Below are positions 10,801 to 22,247 of a DNA stretch of 64,000 bases, piece by piece. The stretch lies in contig NC_012870.2 in NCBI RefSeq assembly GCF_000003195.3, forward strand, positions 52,906,049-52,970,048, in the 5' to 3' direction. Within the stretch, counting starts at the first letter, position 1. Each line of letters begins with the position of its first letter. Source of the stretch: Sorghum bicolor (taxonomy: Eukaryota > Streptophyta > Magnoliopsida > Poales > Poaceae). Position numbers and translations under genes: made by a program. The notes under the pieces were generated by a model that worked only from the letters and a program-made list of their open reading frames with translations, did no database searches and was not told the DNA's origin.

Positions 10801-11108
10801 TTTGCACATCAAACCAAACACGAGCTCATCCTAGCCAGGCTTAGCAGCGCAAGCAACCAAACAAACACCTCCTGGCTCCGTGGAAACAGGCTTGTGGTGC
10901 CCAGGCTAAGATTCCTGGCTAGGCTACAGTGAACCAACAAACCAAACACACCCATACAAACTCCAGAGGGCACTGCTAAACTGCCTCGCCACTTGGGCCT
11001 TAATTCTGATCCCAGAGGAGGTAAGCTTCATGTCTTCTACCTGAGCACCATCTTGAAGCAAGCTTACGGCCTTCAGTGGGATGCCTCCGTTGGCGCCAGA
11101 CCTTCACG

Positions 11109-11290
11109 GAAATTTTTTTATTTTTAGCCCAAATTTAAAACAAATTTCAAATTTAGGCCGGTTATCAAAAAATTTTCAAATATAGGCCGTTTGGCCCCGC
11201 CACCATGCATGGCGGGGCAAATACACAGCACCCCGCCATGCATGGTGGCGGGGTACACCCGGCCACGTGGCAATTGCGTGGCCTCGGTGG
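11109..11290. repeat. MULE left terminal inverted repeat
   Basis: An AT-rich outer part is followed by GGCCGTTTGGCCCCGCC and nested palindromes CCACCATGCATGGCGGGG and CCCCGCCATGCATGGTGG. It matches the complement of 20735-20912. More GCCATGG/CCGTGG palindromic units continue to about 11365. Confidence 0.85.
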
Positions 11291-11736
11291 CTAACGTGCG
11301 CTGACGTGGACCCCACCGTGGATAATGGCGGGGTAGGGGTACCCCGCCGTGGATCATGGCGGGGTATGCCCGCGCCCTACCTAGCCGGCCGAACGGCCAT
11401 CTCTTCTCATTTCTCTCCGTCTCTCACCCCGAGGGTCTCTCTTTCTCTCCCTCTCTCCCACCCGAGCTCCGCTCTTCTCCAGTGCCCCTCCGCATCGTCC
11501 TTCACCCCCATTGCCCCGCCTCGGCGCCCCTCTCCGCTGCGTATTCGCCGCCTCGTCGTTCTTCGCGGTTGTTTTCCCGGCCACCCCTCGTTTGGAGAAG
11601 GTAAATTTCTTACAACCTTTACGTTTTCACAGTTTAGATAAGTTCATTTGTTTATTTTTAATATGTTTAGTAAATCTCTTGTTACGTTACTTTGTTTAGT
11701 TATGTGATTTGTGTTGAATTATTTTCGCGTTTTTAG

Positions 11737-13628
11737 ATGGAGGACTCGTATCGTGAGTCGATTTGGCGAAAAAGGGTCGTCCTAGAGAGTTGTACCCCGA
11801 TGTGTCTTGCAAGGATGCCCCCGTGCCTCCCGAGGAACCTATTCCTAACTGTGATTGTGGACATCCGGCACACGTGAGCCAGTCGAGACATCCGGATACT
11901 GCGGCACGTTGCTTCTATATATGTTATAGTTGTAGCGTAAGTCACTGTGCCCTTTGTTTTTCTTATTGGTTTTTGATCTTTTTATTCCCAATGAGACAAC
12001 TGAAACTCTTTTGTAGCCTTACTTCCGGTGCTTTTTCTTCCAATGGATCGACGGGTCGGACAAGTTTGACCCAAGAATTCTGCTTTTCTACCCCGGCGTT
12101 GATCATTGCAAACGTGAGTTGTTTACTTGCTGGGTTCCGCCCCCCCCTAACCCTCCTCCTATGACGGAGGAAGAGAAGGCCGTCGCCTCTGCACGGCGGC
12201 TCGAGGATCCTCCAAAGTGTCATTGCGGAGAAGAAGCCGTGATAAATCCACGGAATAAACTAGAGTTCATTTGTCCTCTGCGGCGTGAAGTAAGTTTTGA
12301 GTCAATCTTAAAACTTCAGTTGGTATATGTGTGTTCTAATGTGTTCTTTTTGTAGGATCGTGGTTTTCGAAAGTGTCGTTTCGCGGAGTGGATCTATGGT
12401 CCAAAGAGCCATTGGCCAGAGCCTGAGAAGCAGGAGGAGGTTCCAGAGTGGAAGAAGAAGCGGAGGTCTATTGCGCCTCCCGTGATGTGCAAATGTGGTG
12501 TTGAAGCTAGCTACGGCCTAGTCCCTTCAGGTCTTGGGATTGGCCACTTCTGTGGCCACATGATCGACTATGATGAGGTTTGCTAGGACTGTGCACATTT
12601 AGTACTACTGTACTCATATATTTGTTTTTGTACGCTAACTTTGTATTCATATATGTCCCGTAACAGAGCACTCAGAAATGCAAATGAGAATCATCTGATG
12701 ATGTGTTTAAGTTCAAAGATGAGTATAAGGCAAGAGTAGCAGTCGCAAGATGAGAGGTTATCCTGCAAACTACATCACTGATTTTGTGAAGGACCATAAG
12801 AAGAAAATGCTTGCATTCGCCCAGGAGTTGCGTGTTCATAACCCTGCGAGTATTGCATGGAAGAAGTGGTCCAAGGAGAGGGAAAAGGAGATAGAGGAGT
12901 ACCGTGCAAGGGAGGCTGAAGAGGATGCAAGGAAGGCTACGGAGGAGGCTGAGAGAGCTGAGATGCAATGCTTGAACGATACTATTGCCTCATTATGTGC
13001 TAGTGAGTCATTTCATTTTTCAAAGTCAAACTTTTTGTTTCTCTGAAATGAATATGTTATTAATTCTTTAAATTTTGTACTTACAGAGATTGGATGCACC
13101 GGGAACTGGCAAGCAGATGTGGGTCGTGCTAAGTACGCGGAGAATATGATATTAGGGCGAGACGCTGGAGTTCGTGGCACTGCTAGCCGTCCGATTGTGG
13201 TTGAAGAGGAGGCCGAGGCGGAGGAAGACGACGACACCGGAAGGATGGGAGACCTCATTTGTCTTGCCGAGGAATTGGGGTACCCTGAGGACGAGCATGA
13301 CTATGAAATGGGAAGGATAGGCGAGCTACTTCGTCTTGCAGAGGAGGGTGAGGCGTCAGGACCGATGCCTGTCGGTGCCTTAGAGGAGGGTGAGGCTGCA
13401 TACCACAACCAGAAGACATCGGTCTTCGACTCATGGTGGCCAACAGACATGACCGAGGAAGAGGGACAGTTATACTCTCAGGCCGCAGAAGAGGCGGAGG
13501 CAGCTTACTACGAGAGACAAGCTAGTGAGGTCAAGGCAGCGGAGGCGAGCATGGGTAAGGAGGCTGTAGTGGACGATTGGGAGTCCGAGGACGAGTTGCT
13601 TACGCAGTGGTGCACGCAGTTTGATTGA
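11737..13628 (+). pseudogene. MULE-borne GRF-zinc-finger gene, frameshifted
   Basis: The nearest ATG is 11737, but the coherent frame only appears after a 1-nt shift in an A run near 11770. Exons by eye: about 11737-11936, 12017-12289, 12356-12577, 12667-about 13002, and about 13088-13628. Joining exons 1 and 2 makes a GRF-type finger: CDCGHPAHVSQSRHPDTAARC, FYICYSC, then PYFRCFFFQWID. Two more Cys-rich units follow (CHCGEEAVI; CKCGVEASYG ... HFCGHMIDYDE). The last third is Glu-rich with a likely coiled coil (residue words KEREKEIEEYRAREAEE). A TGA at about 12685 and a frameshift near 12750 break exon 4. GRF fingers bind single-stranded nucleic acid in other proteins; the role here is unknown. 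By position it corresponds to mudrB, but I see no mudrB similarity. Confidence 0.7.
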
Positions 13629-13639
13629 TGTGGTAATGT

Positions 13640-14280
13640 ATGTGAGTGGCTTAGGGATGAGACTTTTGTACTTTGAAACTTGTCATGTAATAATTTGTAT
13701 TCCGACGTATTTCAATTTGATCGCTCCTCGCCAAAGTCCACAGCTGTCTGAATGTTTAACTAACATAACAATTTAAAAGATTTTCTAATATGTTTAACTA
13801 ATATAACATTTAAAAGTTTTGTTTCTTGCATGTTTAACCGGTTTACTAGCTAGTTTTTTGTGTAATATTTAAAAAGGAATAGAGGAAGTAACTTTGAGTA
13901 GTGCCATGGGATCTGGCCATTGTTTGGCTACCCCACCATGGCTGGGGTCGGGTTAGGGGTACCCCGTCATGCCCCATGGCGGGGTACCCCTAACCCGCCC
14001 CTAGCCATGGCGGGGTACCCCTAACCCGCCCCTAGCCATGGCGGGGTAGCCAAAAAAATGGCCAGAACCTTTGCTGCACTGTCTTTGTTTGGTTTTTGTT
14101 AACCGATTGTCCTGGTTCACAGCTGGTTTGGCAAGACAGAGATATTTACGTAAATACCAAAGATACTATAGAACGAACAACTAAAATAATTCTCACTAAT
14201 GCTTAAAAAAGGTACATCAATTATCTAGAAATATGTCACAGGTACTACATGACAAGTCCCAACTGCTAAACATGTCTAAT
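13640..14280. other. Convergent intergenic region of the MULE
   Basis: It lies between the 3' ends of the GRF and PMD genes and is AT-rich except for the GC-rich palindromic block at 13929-14052. It presumably holds both polyadenylation regions. Confidence 0.6.
13929..14052. repeat. CCATGGCGGGGTA direct/inverted repeats between convergent genes
   Basis: At least two near-identical units CTAACCCGCCCCTAGCCATG each followed by GCGGGGTA, plus the inverted partner ACCCCACCATGGCTGGGG. The words are the same type as the terminal palindromes at 11200-11365 and 20630-20830. Confidence 0.8.
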
Positions 14281-17018
14281 CTAATCATCGCCAGGGGTGT
14301 AGCGGTTTCGCGGCTTCCGTAGCCTCCTAGGATTGGTAGGCACCACGTTGCTTGTCCACCCCACGTCCGTGCGGTCCCGCCGCTACCTCTCACGTTGCCG
14401 CCTATGGACACGCTCTATCTCCTTTGTGGACGTAGTATCCTGCAAACAAGCACCCTAATGAGCAATTTTAATTTTTGAATCATGCAAATATAGAAAAGTA
14501 AAAGTACAGCATAGGCACCTGGTGCTCGACGTGTGTGTACTCCTCCTGTGTGTACTCCACCCCCTGTGTGTACTCCTCCTGTGTGTACTCCACCCCCTGT
14601 GTACCAATAGGAGCACCGCCTAGCTGTGAGGTACCCATCTCCTCGTGACCGGTGAACTCCCACTGTAACTCATCGTCGTCGTCGTCGCCACTAGTCGTGG
14701 AGTACTGAAGGGCCTCGTCCTCATCGTCCACGTCCGTTGGACCCTTCCCTGTGTACTGCGGAGTACGTACAGAGGAGGAAGCGGCCCTAGCCGAAGCAGC
14801 TCTAGTGGACATTGAGGCCGTCTGGCTCCTAGACAACATGGGGTGCAACGGAGGCTCATATGTCGTGTCTGCACAGCTCAGCTTAGCCGCTAACTTCTTG
14901 CAGCCCTTTTTGATTTTCTGCAGGATAAAATGACAACATGCATTATTGAGTTGTAATTGTTTTGTAATAATGAATTATTTTGTTGAAAGTAGCTTGACAA
15001 AGCTGCGAAGAGGGTTGCTCTTGTCGTCTCTAGTCTGGAACAGTTGCCTACTAGCTTCCTCGGAGTAGTTAGACAACTGTTGTGACTACAATATCACACA
15101 CAACATTAACTTGATCATTTGGACAACTGTTGTGCTATAAACATCAAATAATACATGAAAGTCCAAGGTACTTACCACATATCTATCTAAGGGGGCCCTA
15201 AGAACCTGTTTGTCAACCCTTTGCGCCTCGTCGAACGCATTGGCGATGTCATCCACACCACCCTCATCTGCAGGGGTGTTGGTGTACGGGACCATGAGAT
15301 GAGTCCTCGTACTCCGGTGCAGCCACTGTAGGTACTCCATCCATCTGGCCGGGTCGTGCGGTGGTAGTGAGTTGAGGAGGGGAACCTGCCTGTGATACCA
15401 AGTCTGCAAATGTGCTTCGTGCCTGACCGCCCAATCCTTTTGCGTGGACCGAAACCTACGATCAATCCTGCAAAAATATATTGCATTAGCAATGAGCCAC
15501 TTAATGGTAACAAACAAAGTGCCATCATACCTATGCAGCTCAGCGTTTGTGGAATACAGCGGTGGAATCCCCTACAGCCTCCCGAACTGTCTGTAAACCC
15601 TGCAAGGGTAGTGCATCTCGACCACGTGGAAGAAGATCAGTGGGCCATCGTAAAGCCAATCGCTATCCTCCTCCTTGCAGCGTGGACTAAGGTACCCCTC
15701 TAGCTCCCACCGAGACCACGGTGACCATGTGACCTACAAAATTTGTAAACTTATTTTTAGTATTTCAAAATAAAACGCATTAATAGTGCATTTAGTACTA
15801 AAAGTGAATTGAACTTACGTAGTTGTGTGTCAACACGTCTAGCTCGTCAGTGTACTGCCTGTACCTCCTGTCTGGTTCGCCCCTGACTACCTTAGCATCT
15901 GTCCAGAGAAAAAGGGTGGTGGGTCCAACATCTTCATGCACCCATACCTGCAATTAACACAAACATAGTGTCACAAATGCCTTAAGTGTTATGAACAAAT
16001 CGAAATAGCAAATGCACTTACAGGCAAACCCGGAGGTTTAGTGGGCCTTCCAACTGGAAAACGCTCCCAAATCCAAACCTGAAGTAGATATGAGCAGCCA
16101 CCTAGGTTTCCATTCGATGACTGGCGACGACAGGCCTGGCAAAGCTGACGGTATGTCCATGCAAGCACCGGGCTACCCCAACTGTAGTCGGCAATGTACT
16201 CCAGTGGCTGCGTAAGGATCCTCAGGAAAATCCAGCTGATGCTGTCTCCTGAGGAATCAGGGAACAAGAAACCCCCCAAGAAGTGCCACAACCACACCTT
16301 TGCATACATCTCCACCTCATGATCTGGAGCATCAGGCGGTGGTCCTGCACCAAAGTTCTGCGTAATCCAAGACGTCGACACTCCTGAGGTCTTCCTGCAA
16401 TTACAAGTAAACCATTATTCTATAAATATAGATGTATCTAAAATGGTTGTATTAGTAATTTCAATGGGACTCAAATATGAACTTACTTGGTGCCTTTAAC
16501 TTCAGCATCTGATGGCCGCCTGCCACAAAACTGCTCCACCAAGTCTAGCCAAGTAGACTCATCGACGACCCCAGTCACCGGATGACCAGACAAACTCAAA
16601 CACAATATCATCTTCACATCCTGCAATGTGATAGTCATTTCTCCACAAGGTGTGTGGAAGGTGTGCGTCTCTGGTCTCCACCTGCATCATTATCATGTTG
16701 TGTATATCAATTATTTGAGGGCACATTTTTAACAAACAAATTAAAGTAATGTAAAATGCTATGTTACCTATCAACAAAAGCTGTAAGAACTGCAGGGTCT
16801 AGAGTGGGGAGTGCACTGTTGTAGACCCGGACGATCTCAAGAAAGCCTGTACGACGAATGTACGGCGCGTATCGCTCGTTCCAGCTGTGTATGTGGTGCG
16901 TGCGACCACGAAGCACACACAACGGCCTCTGCTGCTCCGACAAGGCCTTGGCCCGATGGTCCTTGTCGTAGTCCGCCTCAATGAGGCTAAAGCGGAGATG
17001 AGGTGCCCGCGCCGCCAT
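14281..17018 (-). CDS. Plant mobile domain (PMD) protein carried by the MULE
   Basis: Nine exons by eye, all in phase, 2079 nt (about 692 aa), no stop: 17018-16768, 16682-16497, 16394-16022, 15947-15819, 15733-15531, 15467-15176, 15085-14999, 14917-14519, 14439-14281. The exon 7 donor (GTCAAG) is weak. The start is the first ATG (MAARAPHLRFSL). The N-terminal two-thirds has the PMD pattern: RRTGFLEIV, then TFHTPCGEMTITLQDVKMIL, YLLQVWIWERFP and W-rich blocks. PMDs occur in Arabidopsis MAIN/MAIL1 (nuclear, silencing and genome stability) and in MULE and Ty3-gypsy elements. The C-terminus is acidic, with a short tandem repeat and a basic tail (RRLRKPRNRY). A nuclear role is inferred. It is the only open gene of the three in this element. 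Confidence 0.85.
14533..14598 (-). repeat. 33-bp in-frame tandem repeat in the PMD C-terminus
   Basis: Two copies encode the alternation EYTQGVEYTQE. The unit length is a multiple of three, so expansion keeps the frame open. Confidence 0.8.
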
Positions 17019-17153
17019 CGTAGTCCGCCTGTTTCAAAAATGAAAGAAACAACATTAGTACAATTAATAACATTAGTAATAAGACAAAGCAAGTAAATTT
17101 GAAGATGAATAACATAAATGCATGTTTACTAAGAATTTTGATAAGCACAAAGA

Positions 17154-19873
17154 TTAATAAACAACCTCTTGTCTACCCCTCCTATGAAATCTAGAATTAT
17201 GACCAGGTTTCTTGCAAATGCTGCATAGGTTCTGCGCACGTTCTTCGTTGAAGTCACCGCCACCATACATGTCATCGCCATAACCTTTCATATTGTCCAT
17301 ATCGCCTTTCAGTCGCTTCTTCTTCCTCCTTCCCTTCCCTACCTTTTTTAGGTCCGGATAAGGCACGTAGTCCTCACCATAATATGGAGGCCACTGCGAC
17401 TCGTCAAGGTACGGCTCGAAGCTCTTCTCCCAAACATTTAGGGTGTTGGCACGGAGATACAAGGGTGACATGTATGGTTCAACTGTATGGTCAAAACCTC
17501 TAAGCCGACAAGACGTAATCATGTGTGAGCAAGGGGCATGCATGATCTGAGGTACGTTGCAACTGCATTCTACTTTTTCAAGATCCACACGGTACGTTCG
17601 CCCACCAAATCGTTCGCCGCCAAGGTTTGTGCCCCCTCTAGCTCGTACGCTAAAAACAAGTCTATCTCGTCCATAGGCCTCGCCAACCTGTTGCTTGGAC
17701 AACTCCTCAGCCTCCTGCAAATATTCGTGTGTAGCCTTCCCCCATCTTCCAAGCTCCTCTTCATTCCTCAGGGCTAGGCCATACCGCGTAACAAAATATT
17801 CATTGCACTTCTTAAAAGAGAACTCAACAATACCGGACACTGGTAGAGATTGAACGCCTTTGAACACACGATTGAAAGACTCAGAGGAGTTTGTTGTCAT
17901 TATGCCATATCAAAACCCACCGTCATCATATGCTAATGCCCACTTCGCTTTATTTTCCATCTGCTGATCTAACCATGCCTTGCCCGCTCGGTTCATCATC
18001 TTCTGTAGTTCCACCATTGTCTCCTTAAACTCGTGTTCTGTACGTTTATTACAAAGTTCCTTTAACTTGTCTGCCACCTCCTTCTTCCGTTGACGGCGCC
18101 AGAAATTAGCGGCAAAATGCCTCATGCACCAACGGTGCACTAGGGATGGGTGCCCATCAATGTGTTCACCGGCAGCATTAAGAATTCCAATGTGACGGTC
18201 CGATATCAAACAAATGGTGCGAGAAGGACCAATGACGTGAAGACAGAGCAGACGCATGAACCATGACCACGAATCATTGTTCTCCCCCTCTGCCAAAGCA
18301 AAAGCCAGTGGCACAATTTGATTCTCAGGGTCTACAGCAGCAGCCATCATCAATGTACCTCTGTATTTGCCGGTGAGGAATGTGCCATCAACTAGAACAA
18401 CTGGCCGGCAATACTGAAATGCATGCTTACACTGATCAAAATACCAGAACACACGGTACAGAATATACCTCAACGGGTTCTGAAGATAAAACCCTCCTGT
18501 GTATATGAACCATCTCATGTCAGGGTTGAAGTGTTGCATTGCACACAAAATGCGTGGAACCCTGTTATAGGCTTCCTCCCAACTACCCCACCGAATTGTC
18601 AGGGAAATTTGCTTTGCCTGCCATGCCTTTCCATACGTTACCTCATACCCAACAAAAGTGACTATGGTCTCCTGCAAGAAAGACACCGATACGTCGTTGT
18701 CCGCATCTACAAGACCCAATATACGGCGAGCAAGGTACCGAGCCGTCAACTGGGGATGGTACCGTTTGCCCTTGTTAGTCTGGCATCTGTGCGGTTGCTC
18801 CACTGAAGTTACCTTCCACTTCCCATCACTCGACCGTTTCCGTGCATTCAACTTCCACGTGCACGGAACCCTGCCTTGCATACTATTTGAAATTTTACCT
18901 CCTTGTCGGAATGCCGAACCGTGTACGACCTATGATGATACACAACATAGTCCTGAAGGAACAACTTCATCTCAGACATCGTATTGAAAAGCATTCCCTT
19001 CCTGAGTATTAAATTTTCATGGTTGTACAATGATTCCTTACAAATCTGCAAACCCATGCCACAAACCGCCATATGCGACATGCTGACATCCATATAATTT
19101 GGAACACCGGTAAAGGGCAAGCCAGCCTCCCTCAGCTATGTAAGCTCTGCCGATGTATAAGAGGGTGGTGCAACGTAAGGTTCCGCCTCTCTAACCTGAC
19201 CCCATCCTTCATATTCCTCTCCATCACCTGGATACCCTGTGGCTAAATTGCCCTGAGTCTGCGTTGCATGAAGTACCTCAAGCGGAACTCCTGAGGGCAT
19301 ACCACGAACTGGTGCTCACATGCCAGGTGAACCTACTTCCTCATTTTCTGATTCGTCAGAATCAGAGCAAACATCATCACCAATCATTTCATCCTCTGCC
19401 GCCTCATTCTCCTCATGTTCAAACTCGTCTACATCAAAATCATTTCTTATTTGACCAACTGGAGGAGATTGAACCTGCTCCTGCGTCCAATTACCATCCA
19501 AGTCCATACTCTCCATAGTTTGTTGGACCTGCACACCACAATCACCACCGTCGTCGAAGGACGGCTCCTCATTCTCAACAGTCTCCAACACCAACTCAGC
19601 CATGCCTACATTCGAACCTTGGATGACCCTATTGTATCGGGACCACTCATCTTGGTTGCACAAGTCCATTATCACATAGTGTGCCCTATTCTTTCCAACA
19701 TCAAACCTACCCTTTAGTGTGAAAGCATCGCCAAACTTCAAACTCAAACGCTCACATAGATCACTGAAACTAGGGGGACCATCAAACCATTCCAATTCCT
19801 CAGACATATCCTCAAACTGACAATCCTCTCTCCTAACACTTCCTCCGTAAAAAACTCTTACACCGTAATCCAT
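17154..19873 (-). pseudogene. mudrA-type MULE transposase, multiple breaks
   Basis: Domains in order from 19873 downward: an N-terminal region of unknown fold with an acidic linker; a MuDR-type DNA-binding segment (CTWKLNARK; HRCQTNKGKRY); the MULE DDE domain (VLVDGTFLTGKYRG ... LISDRHIGILNA, with the HRWCMRHFAANF helix); a SWIM zinc finger (CSCNVPQIMHAPCSH); and a C-terminal CCHC-like knuckle (CSICKKPGHNSRFH). It would bind the TIRs and catalyse excision in the nucleus. Breaks: TGA at 19316-19318, TAG at 19136-19138, a 1-nt frameshift between about 18848 and 18881, and TGA at 17910-17912 just before MTTNSSESFN. The first and last fit CGA-to-TGA decay. This copy makes no full transposase. Confidence 0.92.
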
Positions 19874-19956
19874 CTACAAAACGATTTGACATCCGATCAA
19901 CAACTAAGAATTATGGTAGTACTAACCAATAGGATAGTACTAATTACTACATTACT

Positions 19957-20222
19957 AACTAACTAACTAATGAACAAATTACTAACATAACTAACTAAAT
20001 AACTTACATAAGTGAATTATTACCTCTACTAATATTAACTAACTAACTAAATAATGAACAAATTACTAACATAACTAACTAAATAACTTACATAAGTAAA
20101 TTATTACCTATACTAATATTAACTAACTAACTAATTACTAACAAAACTAACTAACAAACTTAATTACTAACTAAATTATTATCTCTACTAATATAAACTA
20201 ACTAAACTAAATAACAATTTAA
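19957..20222. repeat. ~80-bp tandem repeats (AACTAACTAACTAA-rich), three units
   Basis: Units begin near 19957, 20037 and 20121, each starting AACTAACTAACTAA and ending TACTAATATT. They sit in the upstream region of the mudrA gene. The third unit is degenerate. Confidence 0.8.
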
Positions 20223-20239
20223 ATAAAAAAATTTAGAAA

Positions 20240-20650
20240 AAAATACCTTCACGTCGGCCTTCGAGCGGCCGAGGTAGGGGGCAGCGCCTCCAAGGCCGAG
20301 CAGGCCTTCGAGCGGCCGAGGGAGGACGGGGCGAAGCCGGAGGGAGCCGAGGCAGGCGGCCCCGACCACGCACGGCCACCGGCGAGCGCTGGGGACGCGG
20401 AGCGCGGCGGGCGCAGGGGGTGCGGGCCGCGGGGTGCGGCGCGCGGCGTGCGGCAGCCGCGGACCGCGGCGTGCGGCGAGCGCGTGGCGCGGGCGGGGCT
20501 AGGCTGGCGCTGGGCGCGGCGAGCAGGCGGACGCGGCGCGGCGGCGGTGCGACGCTGCGGCTGCGGGGCAGGGCGGGGCGGGGCGGGGCGTGTGGTGTGA
20601 CTGAAGGGGCGGGGCGGGCCGTTTTGTCAGGACCAACCCCGCCATGATGC
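20240..20650. promoter_or_regulatory. GC-rich, CpG-rich leader region upstream of mudrA
   Basis: Dense GCGGCG/GCGCGG sequence lies between the transposase start and the right TIR, mirrored by a GC-rich stretch at 11380-11590 behind the left TIR. The position suggests the transcription start regions of the two convergent units. No TATA box is convincing. Confidence 0.4.
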
Positions 20651-20734
20651 GCGGCGGGGAAGTCAAACCCGCCATGATCCACGGCGGGGTCCCCTAACCC
20701 GCCATGGACCGTGGCGGGGTCCACGTCGGCACGG

Positions 20735-20912
20735 GATGGCAGGTGGCCGCCACGTGGCAGGGTGTACCCCGCCACCATGCATGGCGGGGTTCTGTGTTTT
20801 TGCCCCGCCATGCATGGTGGCGGGGCCAAACGGCCTAGTTTTGAAATTTTTTTCGAAAGCGTGTCAAAATTGAAATTTGTTTCATATTTAGGCTAAAAAT
20901 AAAAAAAAAATC
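20735..20912. repeat. MULE right terminal inverted repeat
   Basis: Inverted match to 11109-11290, with the palindromes CCACCATGCATGGCGGGG and CCCCGCCATGCATGGTGG and the outer AT-rich end. Related CCGTGG/CCATGG units extend inward to about 20635. Confidence 0.85.
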
Positions 20913-20997
20913 ACCTTCGCGAGGTCAGACGTTGTAGGCGAAGGAACCTGCAAGATTCCTTGTAAAATAGACAAGGCAGCCCCATGTTTTTGGTTTA

Positions 20998-21240
20998 GGC
21001 CCTATTTAGTTGTTGGGGTGAATTTTTTTTTTTTGATACTGTAACACTTTTGTTTCTATTTGTCAATTATTATTCAATTATGGACTAACTACGTTCGAAA
21101 GATTTGTCTCGCAAATTACAGATAAATTGTGCAATTAGTTATTTTTTATCTATAGTTAATGCTCTATGCATGTGCCACAAGATTCGATGTGATAGAGAAT
21201 TTTGAAAAGTTTTTGATTTTTGGTTGAAACTAATCAAGAC
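20998..21240. mobile_element. Short non-coding MITE (family common in sorghum), copy 1
   Basis: Ends read GGCCCTATTTAGTT and, inverted, GTCTTGATTAGTTT. Inside are ACACTTTTGTTTCTATTTG, ATTATGGACTAACTACG and AAATTACAGATAAATTGTGC. I recognise these as a very frequent sorghum intergenic MITE. About 243 bp; no coding sequence. Confidence 0.8.
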
Positions 21241-21556
21241 GTTAGGTGACGATGCAAGGGAGGACTGCCTTCGTGGCCAAGGTATATCTCTGTCCCAATA
21301 TCATGTCATCATGTGCCACATAGTTCAGCTAGTATGTGTGCTTCAAAGAATGTAATTAAATGTTGAGGTCTCGAGTTCGAATTGTAAACAACACATATTT
21401 CTATACTGCCAGATTGAGAACGGCAGTGATGATCTGTTTTGTGGTAGTTTATATATCTAGATAAGTGTTATCTTGATACATTAGTTGATGTATTTGAATT
21501 TGGGACATATGGGGCAGCGTATAAGAGCATGTCCAAGAGTACTCAAAACACTCTCC

Positions 21557-21886
21557 CAATGTAGGTTTTTTGGCAAGATAGGCAAAACCATCTCCAACAA
21601 CTCTTAATCCAACCTCCCAATCTTTTGGAACTTAGGAAACCAAGCCTTTCATGATGATTTTTAAGCATTTTCCTCCTTTTCCTTTCCTTATTTCTTAACT
21701 GGACTATTTCGTTGCCAACGCCAATGTAGGTTTTTTGGCAAGACAGGCAAAACCATCTCCAGCAACTCTTAATCCAACCTCCCAATCTTTTGGGACATGA
21801 GAAACCAAGCCTTTCGTGATGATTTTGAAGCATTTTCCTCCTTCTTCTTTCCTTATTTCTTAACTGGATCATTTCGTTGCCAACGC
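21557..21886. repeat. 165-bp direct tandem duplication
   Basis: Copies 21557-21721 and 21722-21886 share CAATGTAGGTTTTTTGGCAA at the start and TTTCGTTGCCAACG at the end, with about ten differences. The flanking AAGAGCATGTCCAAGAG (21525) looks like the end of a Tourist-type MITE, so the block may be a MITE derivative. Confidence 0.85.
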
Positions 21887-22133
21887 CTTAGCTGTTCGTA
21901 GACGAAGTCTCCTTATAATAAGTATCTTATTTGTCCTGCCATCTTTGCATTAAGTTAAGACCAAAGTAAAAAAAAAAAAGTGCGAGAGGCAGCTGAGAGC
22001 CCAAAGTGAAATCCTGCACGCACATTGGAGGCGGACAATGCAAGCTGCACGCAGGTATACACAAAAGTACAAAGCGCATGCAACAATGTATCCAATGCAA
22101 CAACCATGGTCGAGCTAGCTTACTAATACTATC

Positions 22134-22140
22134 TATATAT
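22134..22140 (+). promoter_or_regulatory. Possible TATA box of the DUF1218 gene
   Basis: TATATAT lies about 110 bases before the ATG, a workable distance for a plant core promoter. It is assigned by position only. Confidence 0.4.
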
Positions 22141-22247
22141 GATGCATGCATAATATGTAAGCCTGCTTGTGGAATGATATATGATATATCAGACGGCGCG
22201 CAGTAGTAGTGCAGCCAAGAATTGCTAAGCAGGACGAAGCGTCGAGT

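Larger units (their letters stand above)
6471..10953. mobile_element. Outer hAT-like element carrying a captured gene fragment, split by an inner hAT
   Basis: The left end reads GGGTCTGTTTGGTT and the right end is the complement of GGGTGTGTTTGGTT, a common terminus of grass hAT-type elements. Both subterminal regions repeat AGCCAGGCTTAG-like words in inverted orientation (6560-6650 and 10830-10925). The flanking bases (TACATATA on the left, TACAAACT on the right) match only partly, so a clean 8-bp duplication is not shown. With the inner element removed, the interior is about 1.27 kb: a Pro/Ser-rich GC-rich stretch on the left, an H2A-like fragment, and unassigned sequence. Confidence 0.65.
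11109..20912. mobile_element. Mutator-like element (MULE), 9.8 kb, three genes
   Basis: Flanking 9-bp duplication ACCTTCACG (11100-11108) and ACCTTCGCG (20913-20921), one mismatch. The termini are inverted: GAAATTTTTTTATTTTTAGC on the left, and the complement of the right end reads GATTTTTTTTTTATTTTTAG. Inverted similarity continues about 170-180 bp, through paired CCGCCATGCATGGCGG palindromes. Gene order: a GRF-finger gene rightward from the left end; then PMD and mudrA-type genes leftward from the right end. This convergent layout parallels maize MuDR (mudrA/mudrB). The transposase is broken, so the copy cannot mobilise itself. Confidence 0.93.

Noticed and set aside
20233..20829. 198-aa minus-strand Pro/Arg/Ala-rich frame at the right end of the MULE
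   Set aside because: It results from GC-rich sequence lacking stops and runs into the terminal inverted repeat.
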